Shown here: positions 54,356-62,611 of the stretch, one piece after another | Position numbering within the stretch: the first letter of the stretch is position 1 | Layout of the letters: each line of letters opens with the position of its first letter | From: Paenibacillus sp. sptzw28 | Lineage (GTDB): Bacteria > Bacillota > Bacilli > Paenibacillales > Paenibacillaceae | Assembly: GCF_019550795.1 (NCBI RefSeq) | Contig: NZ_CP080545.1 | Span: 5,375,501-5,439,500 of the forward strand | Reading direction: 5' to 3' | DNA: 64,000 nt | Notes under the pieces: model-generated | The model's input: only the letters and a program-made list of their open reading frames with translations | The model's database searches: none | Told to the model about the DNA's origin: nothing | Program-made: the position numbers and the translations under genes

Positions 54356-54475
54356 TCCGGCTTAAGGTCCATCATCTTAAATTCGCTCGATTAAAAGTCG
54401 AGTGCTCTACCACTGAGCTAATCGTTCCACACGATAGGGGATTCGAACCCCTGCAGCTGGAGGATTTATGCCGGA
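54356..54475 (-). ncRNA. Circularly permuted tRNA-Lys(UUU)-like RNA (possible Y-RNA-like)
   Basis: Read 5' to 3' on the minus strand: outer stem TCCGGC (54475-54470); TAAAT (54468-54464); T arm AGGGG-TTCGAAT-CCCCT (54452-54436); acceptor-type stem ATCGT (54435-54431) closed by loop GTGGA onto ACGAT (54425-54421); TA; D arm GCTC-AGTGGTA-GAGC (54418-54404); anticodon arm CTCGA-CTTTTAA-TCGAG (54402-54386) with anticodon TTT; ATTTA (54382-54378), which pairs with TAAAT; and GCCGGA (54361-54356), which pairs with TCCGGC. All tRNA arms are present, but the 3' half precedes the 5' half. There is no CCA. Bacterial Y RNAs carry permuted tRNA-like modules; a complete anticodon arm is unusual. It lies 165 bases downstream of rtcB. 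Confidence 0.8.
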
Positions 54476-54639
54476 ATGGACAGTACAGTATACAAGCACA
54501 CAGCATGTGCGAGCACTGCGGAACTATTATGAAGTCCCAGCCTTGGTACAGCCAACCGTACATAAACCCTAATCTATGATAAAACGTCTACTGACGTATA
54601 CCACCATGAGTGAACCTGTTCATTCTCATCCTTACCGGC

Positions 54640-56060
54640 TCATACTCCCTTTATGGCTGCCATTGGTTTACATTTGGCCACTACATCCGCCAATGATGCC
54701 CCAACGACACTATCGATGATCTGATCGACGTCCTTATACGCTTGCGGGCATTCATCGAGTATTGTTCGCAAAGAGCGATGGTTAACGAGGATTTCATCAT
54801 CGGTACCGACCTTCATGGATTGCTCGAATTGATCCACGGTAACCAGCTCCTTGGTAGCCCTTCTGGATCTTGCCCTTCCTGCGCCGTGGCAGATGGAATA
54901 GAAGTTCTTGATTCCTTCTTCTCTGCCAATCATGATGTAGGATGACGTCCCCATTGAGCCCGGTATTAGCGCAGGATGTCCGGTTTCCTTATAGGCGGCT
55001 GAATTGAGAAAATGATTCGGAGGTAACGCTCTTGTCGCCCCCTTGCGGTGAACAAGCATCGGCTCGTTTCGGTGAAACTCCTTCAGAGCATAGTTATGCA
55101 TCAGGTCATAGAGCACCGGCATTTCTAAACCTGCCCCGAACACTTCTCTGAAAGCTTCACAAGAACACCAAACGCAATCATGTGTCTATTGCTGACCGCA
55201 AAATTCAAAGCGGAATACATAAGATTCAAGTAGGTCTGCCCTTCATTGCTCGCAATGGGCGCATAGATCAGATTCCGGTCCGGATTTCCCACACCCCAGC
55301 TGTACATCGCTTCTCTGAATATCTTCGTGAACTCCTTACCCAGCATAGCTCCCCAAGCGCGGGAACCGGAGTGAATCATAACCACAACCTGACCGTCGAA
55401 CAATCCCCATTTGGCAGCTACATCCTTGTGGGCTTCCTCAATTTCCAGGTATTGAATTTCGATAAAATGGTTCCCGCCTCCGAGAGTCCCTAATTGTCCG
55501 TGCGCATACTTAAGGATTTTGGCCGGCAGATTGTCAAGATACCGATGCTCGAACTTGAAGGTGGACTCCTCTACGTGAGTCATCCACTGCTCATCCGGGA
55601 CATATCCTCCAGGTAGCCCCTTCAGGCCATGTTGTACAACATCCATAATATCGATATCAGCATAATGCGTATTTGTCCGCTCGTTTGTGGGAACGTATTT
55701 TTCAATCGCTTTAATAAGCGTTCTTCGTACCGCTTTATCTTGAATGTCCCTTTTGTGCAGCGGCGTAGTGTGCACCCGCATCCCACAGCCAATATCGACA
55801 CCGACAATGGATGGGGAAACAAAGCCGTCCTTCATGCTCCAAACCGCCGTTGTCCCTATACAAGTTCCTATGCCCACATGCGCGTCAGGGGTATAGCTCA
55901 TATAAGCATTTCGCGGAATTCTAAGGTTGTTATCAGCCATTTCGTAAACTTTGGGTTCAAAGGTTTGGAAAACATCCGAGTTGGCAAATACATGAAGGTT
56001 CCCGTGCTCTAACTCGATTTCGTGATGATTATTCCCGTGTGTCTTTGCTTTGATTTCCAT
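54640..56060 (-). pseudogene. rtcB: RNA-splicing ligase RtcB, split by a frameshift
   Basis: Two overlapping frames (56060-55125 and 55143-54640) together make a full-length RtcB of about 470 residues. Frame 1 has the metal-binding Cys in GVDIGCGMRV, GGGNHFIEIQ and NRHMIAFG. Frame 2 resumes at EAFREVFGAGLEMPVLYDLMHN and holds the guanylylated histidine in SICHGAGRARSR. A single missing base between about 55160 and 55175 accounts for the break. RtcB seals 2',3'-cyclic phosphate RNA ends to 5'-OH ends with GTP and Mn2+. The gene may be dead, expressed by frameshifting, or mis-sequenced. It is divergent from two WYL regulators and upstream of the tRNA-like RNA. Confidence 0.88.
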
Positions 56061-56210
56061 GATGTTATCCTCCGATGTGGTCTAGTGCTCTTGATGGTCT
56101 CTGCCACCACCTGCAACCTACGGTACTGACCGGCTTCATGCTCTTATTTTCGCTTATTTGCAGGTCCGCGAACATGGCGAAAGTATGGCGACGGGGAAAA
56201 ACTTTCCCAT

Positions 56211-56238
56211 TTGCCACATCTGCCAACTCTTGTACAAT
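56211..56238 (+). promoter_or_regulatory. Promoter of the WYL regulator operon
   Basis: TTGCCA (56211-56216) and TACAAT (56233-56238) are separated by 16 bases and stand just upstream of the GTG start at 56270. This region is shared with the divergent rtcB promoter. Confidence 0.55.
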
Positions 56239-56269
56239 AGGAGGGACAAGCAGCAAAGGAGGTACGCCC

Positions 56270-57598
56270 GTGGCAAGAGAGAGCTTCGATAAAGAGATTC
56301 AGTTCCTGCGCATGCTTGTCCTCACCGGCGGCGCATATAACCGGCAGCAATTTGCGGAACGCCTCGGAATCTCCGTCCATACGTTCGACAAGACGCTCCG
56401 GTACCTGAAGGAAGTCGTCAGTTCGGTGTATCAGCGGCTGCCCCAGGAAGAGAGTAAGGAATTTGCGGAATCGCTTCGTTTCAATTACTACGAATCCGCG
56501 GATCCGCTGCTGCTGTTTCTTTTCAGGGCCAAGTCGCTTAAAGAGACTGAAAGCCACAGGCTCAGCCTGATCCTGACCTCCCTGCAGGAACAAACTCTTA
56601 CCGCGATGGAGTTGCTCGATGTATGCTGCTGCGGACTGCCTTCCGATGTCCCGCTGCCCGACGAGAAAACGATTCGTTCCGACCTGAAATATTTGGAGGA
56701 AGTAGGCGTCATCCGGCGGGAACCGGGCGGCCGTCCCTACCGTTATACGGTACAGAACGAGCTCCTCACGAAGCTGACGGATGCCGAGCTCATCGATCTC
56801 TACGACTTCGTCGATGTGATGGCGAATACGCAGGTACCTTCCGTTCAAGGCTATTTGCTGCGGGACAGTTTGAAAAAGTCATTGGCTGCTCGCAGTTTAA
56901 ACGATGATTTTAACTCTGAACCCTTCTTATACAAGTATCATTATTTCTCGCGGATTCTGGATGAGGCGCACTTGTACACCGTGTTCCACGCGATCCGGCA
57001 TCGGCGGAAGCTGCGGTTCCTGTACTTCCCTCCCAGGAAGCGAAAGAGCTATGCCTCGAAGAATACGAATCCCCTGTTCGAGCGCGAGACGGAAGGCATT
57101 CTGGAAACCGTTCTGCCGCTGCGGGTCGTGTATGACCATCAATACGGACGGTGCTATCTGATCGGTCACAATTCCCGTCAGGGCATTATGAAGTTCCGAA
57201 TGGAAGGCTTGACTGAGTTCGAGGAAGGCGATACTGTCCCGGAAGAAGAATTTGCGCGAAAGCTGCAGGATATCGAGGAAAAGATGAAATACAGCTGGGT
57301 TACGGATACCGGTCATCCGGTGAAGATCCGGGCAAGATTTTATCATCCTGAAGGAGCGCCGGCTAATTTTGTGCGGGAACGCGTTATGCTTCAGGGGCAG
57401 TGGGGAACGATTACGGAGGAAGACGAAGCTTCGTTCATCTACGAGATTACAGTGAACGGCATCACGGAAATCAAGCCGTGGCTGCGCAGCTTTGGTTCCA
57501 GCTGCGAGGTGCTTGAGCCTCTCCGGCTGCGGCGGGAGTTTATTGCGGAATGGAAGGAGATCGGAGCCTACTATGCATCTGTTCGAGAAAATCTTTAA
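56270..57598 (+). CDS. WYL-domain transcriptional regulator 1
   Basis: A 442-residue protein from GTG 56270, which follows AAAGGAGG; the open frame to 56075 is not used. An N-terminal winged helix (TGGAYNRQQFAERLGISVHTFDKTLRYLKEV), a second HTH-like part (LLDVCCCGLPSDVPLPDEKTIRSDLKYLEEVGVI) and a WYL domain (about 290-385, RRKLRFLYFPPR to YGRCYLIGHN) are visible. WYL domains bind nucleic acids or nucleotides and regulate stress and defence operons. It diverges from rtcB and overlaps the second WYL gene by 26 bases, so the two probably act together on the RNA-repair genes. Confidence 0.85.
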   Translation: MARESFDKEIQFLRMLVLTGGAYNRQQFAERLGISVHTFDKTLRYLKEVVSSVYQRLPQEESKEFAESLRFNYYESADPLLLFLFRAKSLKETESHRLSLILTSLQEQTLTAMELLDVCCCGLPSDVPLPDEKTIRSDLKYLEEVGVIRREPGGRPYRYTVQNELLTKLTDAELIDLYDFVDVMANTQVPSVQGYLLRDSLKKSLAARSLNDDFNSEPFLYKYHYFSRILDEAHLYTVFHAIRHRRKLRFLYFPPRKRKSYASKNTNPLFERETEGILETVLPLRVVYDHQYGRCYLIGHNSRQGIMKFRMEGLTEFEEGDTVPEEEFARKLQDIEEKMKYSWVTDTGHPVKIRARFYHPEGAPANFVRERVMLQGQWGTITEEDEASFIYEITVNGITEIKPWLRSFGSSCEVLEPLRLRREFIAEWKEIGAYYASVRENL

Positions 57599-58376
57599 CT
57601 ATCAGGTCATCTCCCGGTTGGAAGAATCGGGGGCAATTGCATTAACCTCTCAGGAACGCGGCTGGCTCAAACTCATGCTGGAGCATCCTGCTGCAGCGGA
57701 CGCTTTTGACCCTGGTACAATTGAGAAACTACGGACTCTATTGCAGCCGGAGCCGGTGGTGGAAATCAGGGACGTCATTATGGAGAAATCGAGAAGCCGG
57801 GAGCGTCAGGTGTATCACCCGCTTCTCCGCATGCTTCGCGGAATTATTTTGCGGAATGAAGGCATCCGAATGACGTTCAGCATCAAGAACGGCCGAGTCA
57901 ATGACGAGGTCCGGGGCTTCCCGTATAAGCTTGAGTACTCGATGGTCAAGAGAGAATGGTACCTGCTCTGGTATAACACAAGTCACCGTACATTTATGTC
58001 CACGAAATTGCAGAACATCATCTCCGTATCTGAAAGGACCCTTCCGCCGGGCATTGCCGAGAGCATGAGAGACAAAGTCGCCGGGATTCTCGAATCTCGC
58101 AAACAGCAAGCGGTCGTAGAAGTCGTTCGGTCGTACAATCCGGAGCTCTCGCGGATTCTGTATGCCTTCTCCTGCTTCGAGAAGGAAGTGGCATATGACG
58201 ATTCCTCGGACACGTACCGGATTAAGCTTGCTTTCCTGGCGGATGAGAGTGAATATGTTCTGTCCAAAATACGATTCCTTGGCACGCGCGTGAGGATCGT
58301 AGATGGCGGCAGCTTGAAACGGCGGATGGCTGAATCCGCAGCCAAGGCATTGGCAAGGTACAGGGAGAGTTTTTAG
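57573..58376 (+). CDS. WYL-domain transcriptional regulator 2
   Basis: A 267-residue protein from ATG 57573 with GGAG 6 bases upstream, overlapping the first regulator. The N-terminus (MHLFEKIFNYQVISRLEESG, then LTSQERGWLKLMLEHPAA) is helical without a classic HTH. The WYL region contains LRGIILRNEGIRMTFSIKN and KLEYSMVKREWYLLWYN, and the C-terminal domain ends KIRFLGTRVRIVDGGSLKRRMAESAAKAL. The paired arrangement recalls PafB/PafC. Part of its 3' end is duplicated at 59490-59637. Confidence 0.8.
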   Translation: MHLFEKIFNYQVISRLEESGAIALTSQERGWLKLMLEHPAAADAFDPGTIEKLRTLLQPEPVVEIRDVIMEKSRSRERQVYHPLLRMLRGIILRNEGIRMTFSIKNGRVNDEVRGFPYKLEYSMVKREWYLLWYNTSHRTFMSTKLQNIISVSERTLPPGIAESMRDKVAGILESRKQQAVVEVVRSYNPELSRILYAFSCFEKEVAYDDSSDTYRIKLAFLADESEYVLSKIRFLGTRVRIVDGGSLKRRMAESAAKALARYRESF

Positions 58377-58410
58377 TGGTTTTCCCTCTCGTGTAAAGTG
58401 AATCGTTTCT

Positions 58411-58824
58411 TTATTTGTATTGGCCGATCGAAATATTAATTTTATAATGACCGTAAACCAGGATTTCATCCAATAGACGGGAAAGCTGCTGATGTTCTGG
58501 CACTTCCACCTTTAGAATAAAACACGGTTCTCCACTCACACGATGGGCTTCTTTGATCTCTTCCCGCTCTTTAATAAAATCCTGAAACTTAGTATGCTGG
58601 TAATCCTTTATCATCACGATGATAAATACGCAGTAGATGTTTCCCAGCAGTTTTTCGTTCAATTTAACGGTGAAACCTTCGATCACCCCTAAATCTTCAA
58701 GCCGCTGAATCCGGTTTGCAACTGCCGCGCCGGACATATGAACAATTTCTCCGATCTGCTTCCATTGTATTCTGGAGTTTCCCTGAAGACAGCGTATGAT
58801 TTTCATATCGATGTGATCAATCAT
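58411..58824 (-). CDS. Lrp/AsnC-family transcriptional regulator
   Basis: A 137-residue regulator. The N-terminal HTH (IDMKIIRCLQGNSRIQWKQIGEIVHMSGAAVANRIQRLEDLGVIEG) is followed by a RAM-type sensor domain (GNIYCVFIIVMIK, then VSGEPCFILKVEVPEHQQLSRLLDEI). The ATG at 58824 has AAGGA upstream. Lrp-type proteins bind amino acids and form octamers. It diverges from a small secreted-protein gene and converges with the WYL operon. Confidence 0.88.
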   Translation of the reverse strand: MIDHIDMKIIRCLQGNSRIQWKQIGEIVHMSGAAVANRIQRLEDLGVIEGFTVKLNEKLLGNIYCVFIIVMIKDYQHTKFQDFIKEREEIKEAHRVSGEPCFILKVEVPEHQQLSRLLDEILVYGHYKINISIGQYK

Positions 58825-58961
58825 TCCTTGACATCCTTTCACGGCTAAAGTCAAAATGCCAAACACTTTCATGAGCGTATGTATGATGAGAACGATATCT
58901 ACTAAAATCATTCTTGAGGATCCTCAAATCTAATTATTATCTGGAATGGGAGGTTTATCAA

Positions 58962-59414
58962 GTGAAAAAGAGATATACGCTTCTCTTCACCTCTTTACTC
59001 TTCGGCTCCGTCTTTATCGCGATTCAGGCCCAAGCGGATAACACAGACGGCACCGAGGCCGCTATGCACAAGAACCACGGAATAGTCCACTCGGCGGCGA
59101 GTTCCTTGGATGATGGACCGGAGAAGAAATACCGTTTGGACGCTTTTGTTCAAACCATCAAAGGGAAGAAGTACCTTAAGGTTATGACTAATCTACGGCT
59201 GACGGACAATAATTATGGAGGCGATCGGGTCCCGGGGGAGGGCCATATCCATTACTACTTGGACGGAAAAATAGTAGGGCCGATCACGGACATGAAGCTT
59301 TATCCGCTGGACAATTTGCATGAAGGAACGAATCAAATACGCCTTGTTCTGGCACAAAATAACCACTGGGAAAATTTTGGCGTATCGAAGGAACTGACTA
59401 TCGTGAACGACTGA
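58962..59414 (+). CDS. Small secreted protein of unknown function
   Basis: A 150-residue protein from GTG 58962 with GGGAGG at good spacing. A signal peptide (VKKRYTLLFTSLLFGSVFIAIQAQA) is followed by a His-containing linker and a beta-sandwich-like part with GEGHIHYYLDGKIVGPI and LHEGTNQIRLVLAQNNHWE. The histidines in GHIHYY suggest metal binding similar to small copper or heme-associated extracellular domains, but I cannot name the family. It is divergent from the Lrp gene. Confidence 0.65.
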   Translation: MKKRYTLLFTSLLFGSVFIAIQAQADNTDGTEAAMHKNHGIVHSAASSLDDGPEKKYRLDAFVQTIKGKKYLKVMTNLRLTDNNYGGDRVPGEGHIHYYLDGKIVGPITDMKLYPLDNLHEGTNQIRLVLAQNNHWENFGVSKELTIVND

Positions 59415-59427
59415 CTCTGTACATTAC

Positions 59428-59637
59428 ACGAGCTTGTTTTCCTTGCTTCACTCAGCACAAGATTATTAACAGCGGTTTATGGTCAGTACGTATTTCCTTG
59501 CGAACGAGAGCGAATATGTTTTGTCCAAAATACGTTTCCTTGGGACGCGTGTGAGGATCGTAGATGGCGGCAGCTTGAAGCGGCGGATGGCAGAATCGGC
59601 AGCCAAGGCACTGGCAAGTTACGTTGAGAGTGTTTAG
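59428..59637 (+). pseudogene. Chimeric remnant: gerKA fragment fused to WYL regulator 3' end
   Basis: Bases 59428-59493 closely match gerKA near 61860-61925 (its TGLFSLLQSAEDYYQRFMVST segment), with one internal TAA. They run in frame into 59494-59637, which nearly repeats the 3' end of WYL regulator 2 (58230-58376), stop codon included. Neither part is a functional gene. It is recombination debris joining copies of two neighbouring loci. Confidence 0.75.
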
Positions 59638-59880
59638 TTGTTTGCAGCCTGTGCTCTCAAGTGACCACGATGGCATCACGCTGTCAAACCAAGATCAAAG
59701 TGGTCTTATAGAGGACGCCTACTATAAAGTGTAAAGCTCAGGTCAATCAAATTAACACACTGAAATGACTAAAATGAGAACGGAAATCACGAAAATGTAA
59801 AAATTGTATACCTTTTTAACTTGTTAGGGCACTCTACTGCCAGTCATAGCCCCGGATTACCGCCATCGTTGACAACATAA
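59638..59880. other. Intergenic region; no gene seen
   Basis: No coding frame or structure was recognised between the chimeric remnant and the terminator for the subtilase remnant. Confidence 0.4.
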
Positions 59881-59914
59881 AGCCGCCTGTTTCCCGACCG
59901 GGAGACAAGCGGCT
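59881..59914 (-). terminator. Terminator after subtilase remnant
   Basis: Stem AGCCGC/GCGGCT with inner TCCCG/CGGGA, placed about 20 bases past the stop; followed by a T-containing stretch on the minus strand. Confidence 0.55.
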
Positions 59915-59935
59915 ATATCTTAATTAACCTTATCC

Positions 59936-60750
59936 CTATATTTTTCTCACTTGTTCGGCGAACATATCCGCTTCCTCTTTGGTGTCGAAGTATCCTGCGA
60001 CAACTGCATATCCCTTTGTATACTTACGAACCGTTATCGTATCCGGAAGTACGGATGGCTGCTGCTGCGAAACTGCGGTCAAATCCAGCATACCGTTGCC
60101 TTCAACGCGTTTGTCGAGCCCTAACTCACGGGTATGCTTGACCACTTGCGCGTAGACTTCAGCCTCGCTTAATTCCCGTCCATATTCCCGTTCCAGCTTG
60201 TGGATGAGAACGGCGGCGCCTCCGGATATATGAGGCGTAGCCATCGACGTTCCGGAAAGTGTCGCATACCGATTGTTCGGATAGGTGGATAAAATATTGA
60301 CTCCGGGTCCGACAAGGTCGACTTCGCTGTTTGTATTCGTGAACGATGCAGGGCTTCCGTTCACATCGACAGCTCCGACTTCAACCATCTCCGGGTATGC
60401 GCCGGGATACGATTTTTCGATCGTGTCCGGATTTCCGTCTCCTTCATTTCCGGACGCGCAAATGACCAAAATATTATTGGCAACCGCATCTTTAATGGCG
60501 CTGTGGAGTTCGGGAATATCTTCCGGGCCGCCTAATGACATGGAAATGGCACGAACTTTTTCCCCGCTTGTACCTCTCCACTGTATGGCGTATCGGATTG
60601 CGCTAATAATGGACTGGTCGCTTCCCGAACCGCTGCCCTCCAACACCTTGATAACCAGCAGCTTGACTTCGGGGGCAACTCCGACAACACCGGCGTTGTT
60701 CGCTATGGCGCCAATCGTTCCTGCAGCATGCGTTCCGTGGCGTTTGGCAA
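59936..60750 (-). pseudogene. Subtilisin-like serine protease (S8), 5'-truncated
   Basis: The conserved part begins at the catalytic histidine (HGTHAAGT) and includes the oxyanion asparagine (CASGNEGDG) and the catalytic serine (LSGTSMATPH), then an SPOR-like C-terminal domain (YAVVAGYFDTKEEADMFAEQVRKI). The signal peptide, propeptide and the catalytic aspartate region are absent. Upstream codons (to 60868) do not resemble the family and cross a plus-strand terminator. The enzyme should be inactive; the deletion end is near 60745. Confidence 0.8.
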
Positions 60751-60817
60751 TTGGCATACGATGGGCTATAATATTGCAACACAAACTGGATGCCCGCGCA
60801 TACCCATAGATTTGTCT

Positions 60818-60850
60818 AGGACAGCCGAACCCTCGGCTGTCCTTATTTTT
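60818..60850 (+). terminator. Orphan intrinsic terminator
   Basis: Perfect stem AGGACAGCCGA/TCGGCTGTCCT followed by TATTTTT on the plus strand. There is no plus-strand gene just upstream, so it is probably the leftover of a gene lost in the deletion that truncated the subtilase. Confidence 0.75.
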
Positions 60851-60988
60851 CAGTCCAAAACCAGACAACCCCCGCTATTTCTCATTTGCGTTAACTTGTT
60901 CGTAATAAAAAACAGCCAAAGGGGTTAAAATATTTCCAATATTAAACTTTCGGAAGAAAAGCAGTTCACCCGAGGATAAGCGAGGCGG

Positions 60989-62578
60989 ATGAAGTTGATA
61001 CGCAACTTGCAAAGATTTCTTAAGTCCAGCAAGACAAAGAAGGAAGAACCCCCTCAAAGACAAAGAGCAGAACAAAATGCTGAGCCTGAGCATCCTCTTC
61101 TCAATGATTTGAATGAAAATAGAGCGGCTCTTCGCTCTATGTATGCCGGTTGTTCGGATGTCGTCTTCCGTTCGTTTATGATCGGAGACAAGACCCCGGC
61201 GCTGCTGGTTTATATCGAAGGCCTCTCCGACATCAGGGGAATTGATGAATATGTGATTGCGCCGCTGATGCGGGAATCCACGGGCGACTCGCTCACCCTT
61301 AAACAAATATCGGATAACATCGTCTCGGTTTCGAAGGTGTCGGAAATCAAGACGATAGAACAATGCATTGAATTTGTCTCGTCAGGCAGTCCCATCCTGC
61401 TGTATGAAGGAGACAATCGCGGACTTTCACTAGGTCTGAACAAATGGGAGAAGCGCGGCATCGATGAGCCGATAGCTGAAGGAACGATCAGGGGACCGCG
61501 AGAGGGGTTTACCGAAACATTGGCGGTGAATACCTCTCAATTGCGGCGTATTATCAAAAGCCCTGCCTTGAAGATGAAATCCATGCTAATCGGAAGCTAC
61601 ACCCAGACTCAAGTGGTGATGGCTTATATTGAAGGAATTGCCGATAAAACGCTGATTGAAGAGGTCGAAAATCGGCTGAAGCGAATCAAGGTCGACGGTA
61701 TTCTGGAAAGCAGCTACATCGAGGAAATGATTGAAGATAATCCGTTTTCCCCTTTCCCGCAGATCCTGACGACAGAACGGCCGGATGTGGCCTGCGCCAG
61801 CTTGCTGGAAGGGCGAGTGGCAATTCTTATCAACGGAACTCCCTTTGTTATCATTGCACCGACGGGCTTGTTTTCCTTGCTTCAGTCGGCAGAGGATTAT
61901 TATCAGCGGTTCATGGTCAGTACCTTTATTCGCTGGATGCGCTATTTCTTCGTCGGAGTCGCACTCCTGCTTCCATCGTTTTATGTGGCCATCCTTACAT
62001 ATCATTATGAGATGATCCCTACCTCTCTGCTGCTCAGTATAGCGGCATCCCGTGAAGGGGTTCCTTTTACGGCGCTGATTGAAGCGCTCTTGATGGAGGC
62101 ATCCTTCGAAGGACTCCGTGAAGCGGGGGCCAGACTGCCGAAACAGGTTGGTTCCGCGGTCAGTATCGTTGGAGCATTGGTTATTGGGCAAGCGGCGGTT
62201 CAGGCCGGTCTGGTTTCCGTCCCGATGGTCATGGTGGTGGCCATTACGGGAATTTCTTCTTTCATGATGCCCCGCTACATCGCAGCGATATCGATCCGGA
62301 TCCTGCGATTTCCGATTATTTTTCTGGCGGGGACGCTCGGCTTGCTGGGGATTATGGTGGGAATTATCGCCGTTGTCATCCATTTATGCAAGCTGCGTTC
62401 CTTCGGTGTTCCTTATTTGACCCCTCTCGCTCCGATGAAGAGACGCGAGGTGAAAGATGTGCTCGCAAGATCCCCTTTGTGGATGATGGACGTACGACCG
62501 CATCTGACTGGCAATGATGACAAATACCGGCAGGCTCCCGGACAAATGCCCGGTCCGTCCAAGGGAAACGAAACATAA
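60989..62578 (+). CDS. gerKA: Spore germination receptor subunit A (GerA/GerKA family)
   Basis: A 529-residue GerA-type protein. The soluble N-terminal half contains the family segments SDVVFRSFMIGDKTPALLVYIEGL and ILLYEGDNRGLSLGLNKWEKR, followed by PREGFTETLAVNTSQLRRII. After about residue 300 come several membrane helices (TFIRWMRYFFVGVALLLPSFYVAILTYH, then RLPKQVGSAVSIVGALVIGQAAVQAGL) and a Pro-rich C-terminus. It is the A subunit of a nutrient germinant receptor in the spore inner membrane. It begins an A-B-C operon. Confidence 0.9.
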   Translation: MKLIRNLQRFLKSSKTKKEEPPQRQRAEQNAEPEHPLLNDLNENRAALRSMYAGCSDVVFRSFMIGDKTPALLVYIEGLSDIRGIDEYVIAPLMRESTGDSLTLKQISDNIVSVSKVSEIKTIEQCIEFVSSGSPILLYEGDNRGLSLGLNKWEKRGIDEPIAEGTIRGPREGFTETLAVNTSQLRRIIKSPALKMKSMLIGSYTQTQVVMAYIEGIADKTLIEEVENRLKRIKVDGILESSYIEEMIEDNPFSPFPQILTTERPDVACASLLEGRVAILINGTPFVIIAPTGLFSLLQSAEDYYQRFMVSTFIRWMRYFFVGVALLLPSFYVAILTYHYEMIPTSLLLSIAASREGVPFTALIEALLMEASFEGLREAGARLPKQVGSAVSIVGALVIGQAAVQAGLVSVPMVMVVAITGISSFMMPRYIAAISIRILRFPIIFLAGTLGLLGIMVGIIAVVIHLCKLRSFGVPYLTPLAPMKRREVKDVLARSPLWMMDVRPHLTGNDDKYRQAPGQMPGPSKGNET

Positions 62579-62611
62579 GAAGCGTGATTATGAGCAGAGG
62601 TGGGTACACAG

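Noticed and set aside
54356..54475. Ordinary tRNA-Lys gene
   Set aside because: The anticodon and D arms are standard, but the T arm lies 5' of them on the same strand and there is no acceptor 3' strand or CCA after the anticodon arm, so it is not a normal tRNA gene.
60728..60928. Plus-strand gene before the orphan terminator
   Set aside because: The short frame runs through the terminator hairpin and lacks a start signal, so it is at most a remnant.
61586..62383. 265-codon minus-strand frame opposite gerKA
   Set aside because: Composition is extreme (Asn, Arg, His, Asp rich) and gerKA is clearly the real gene.
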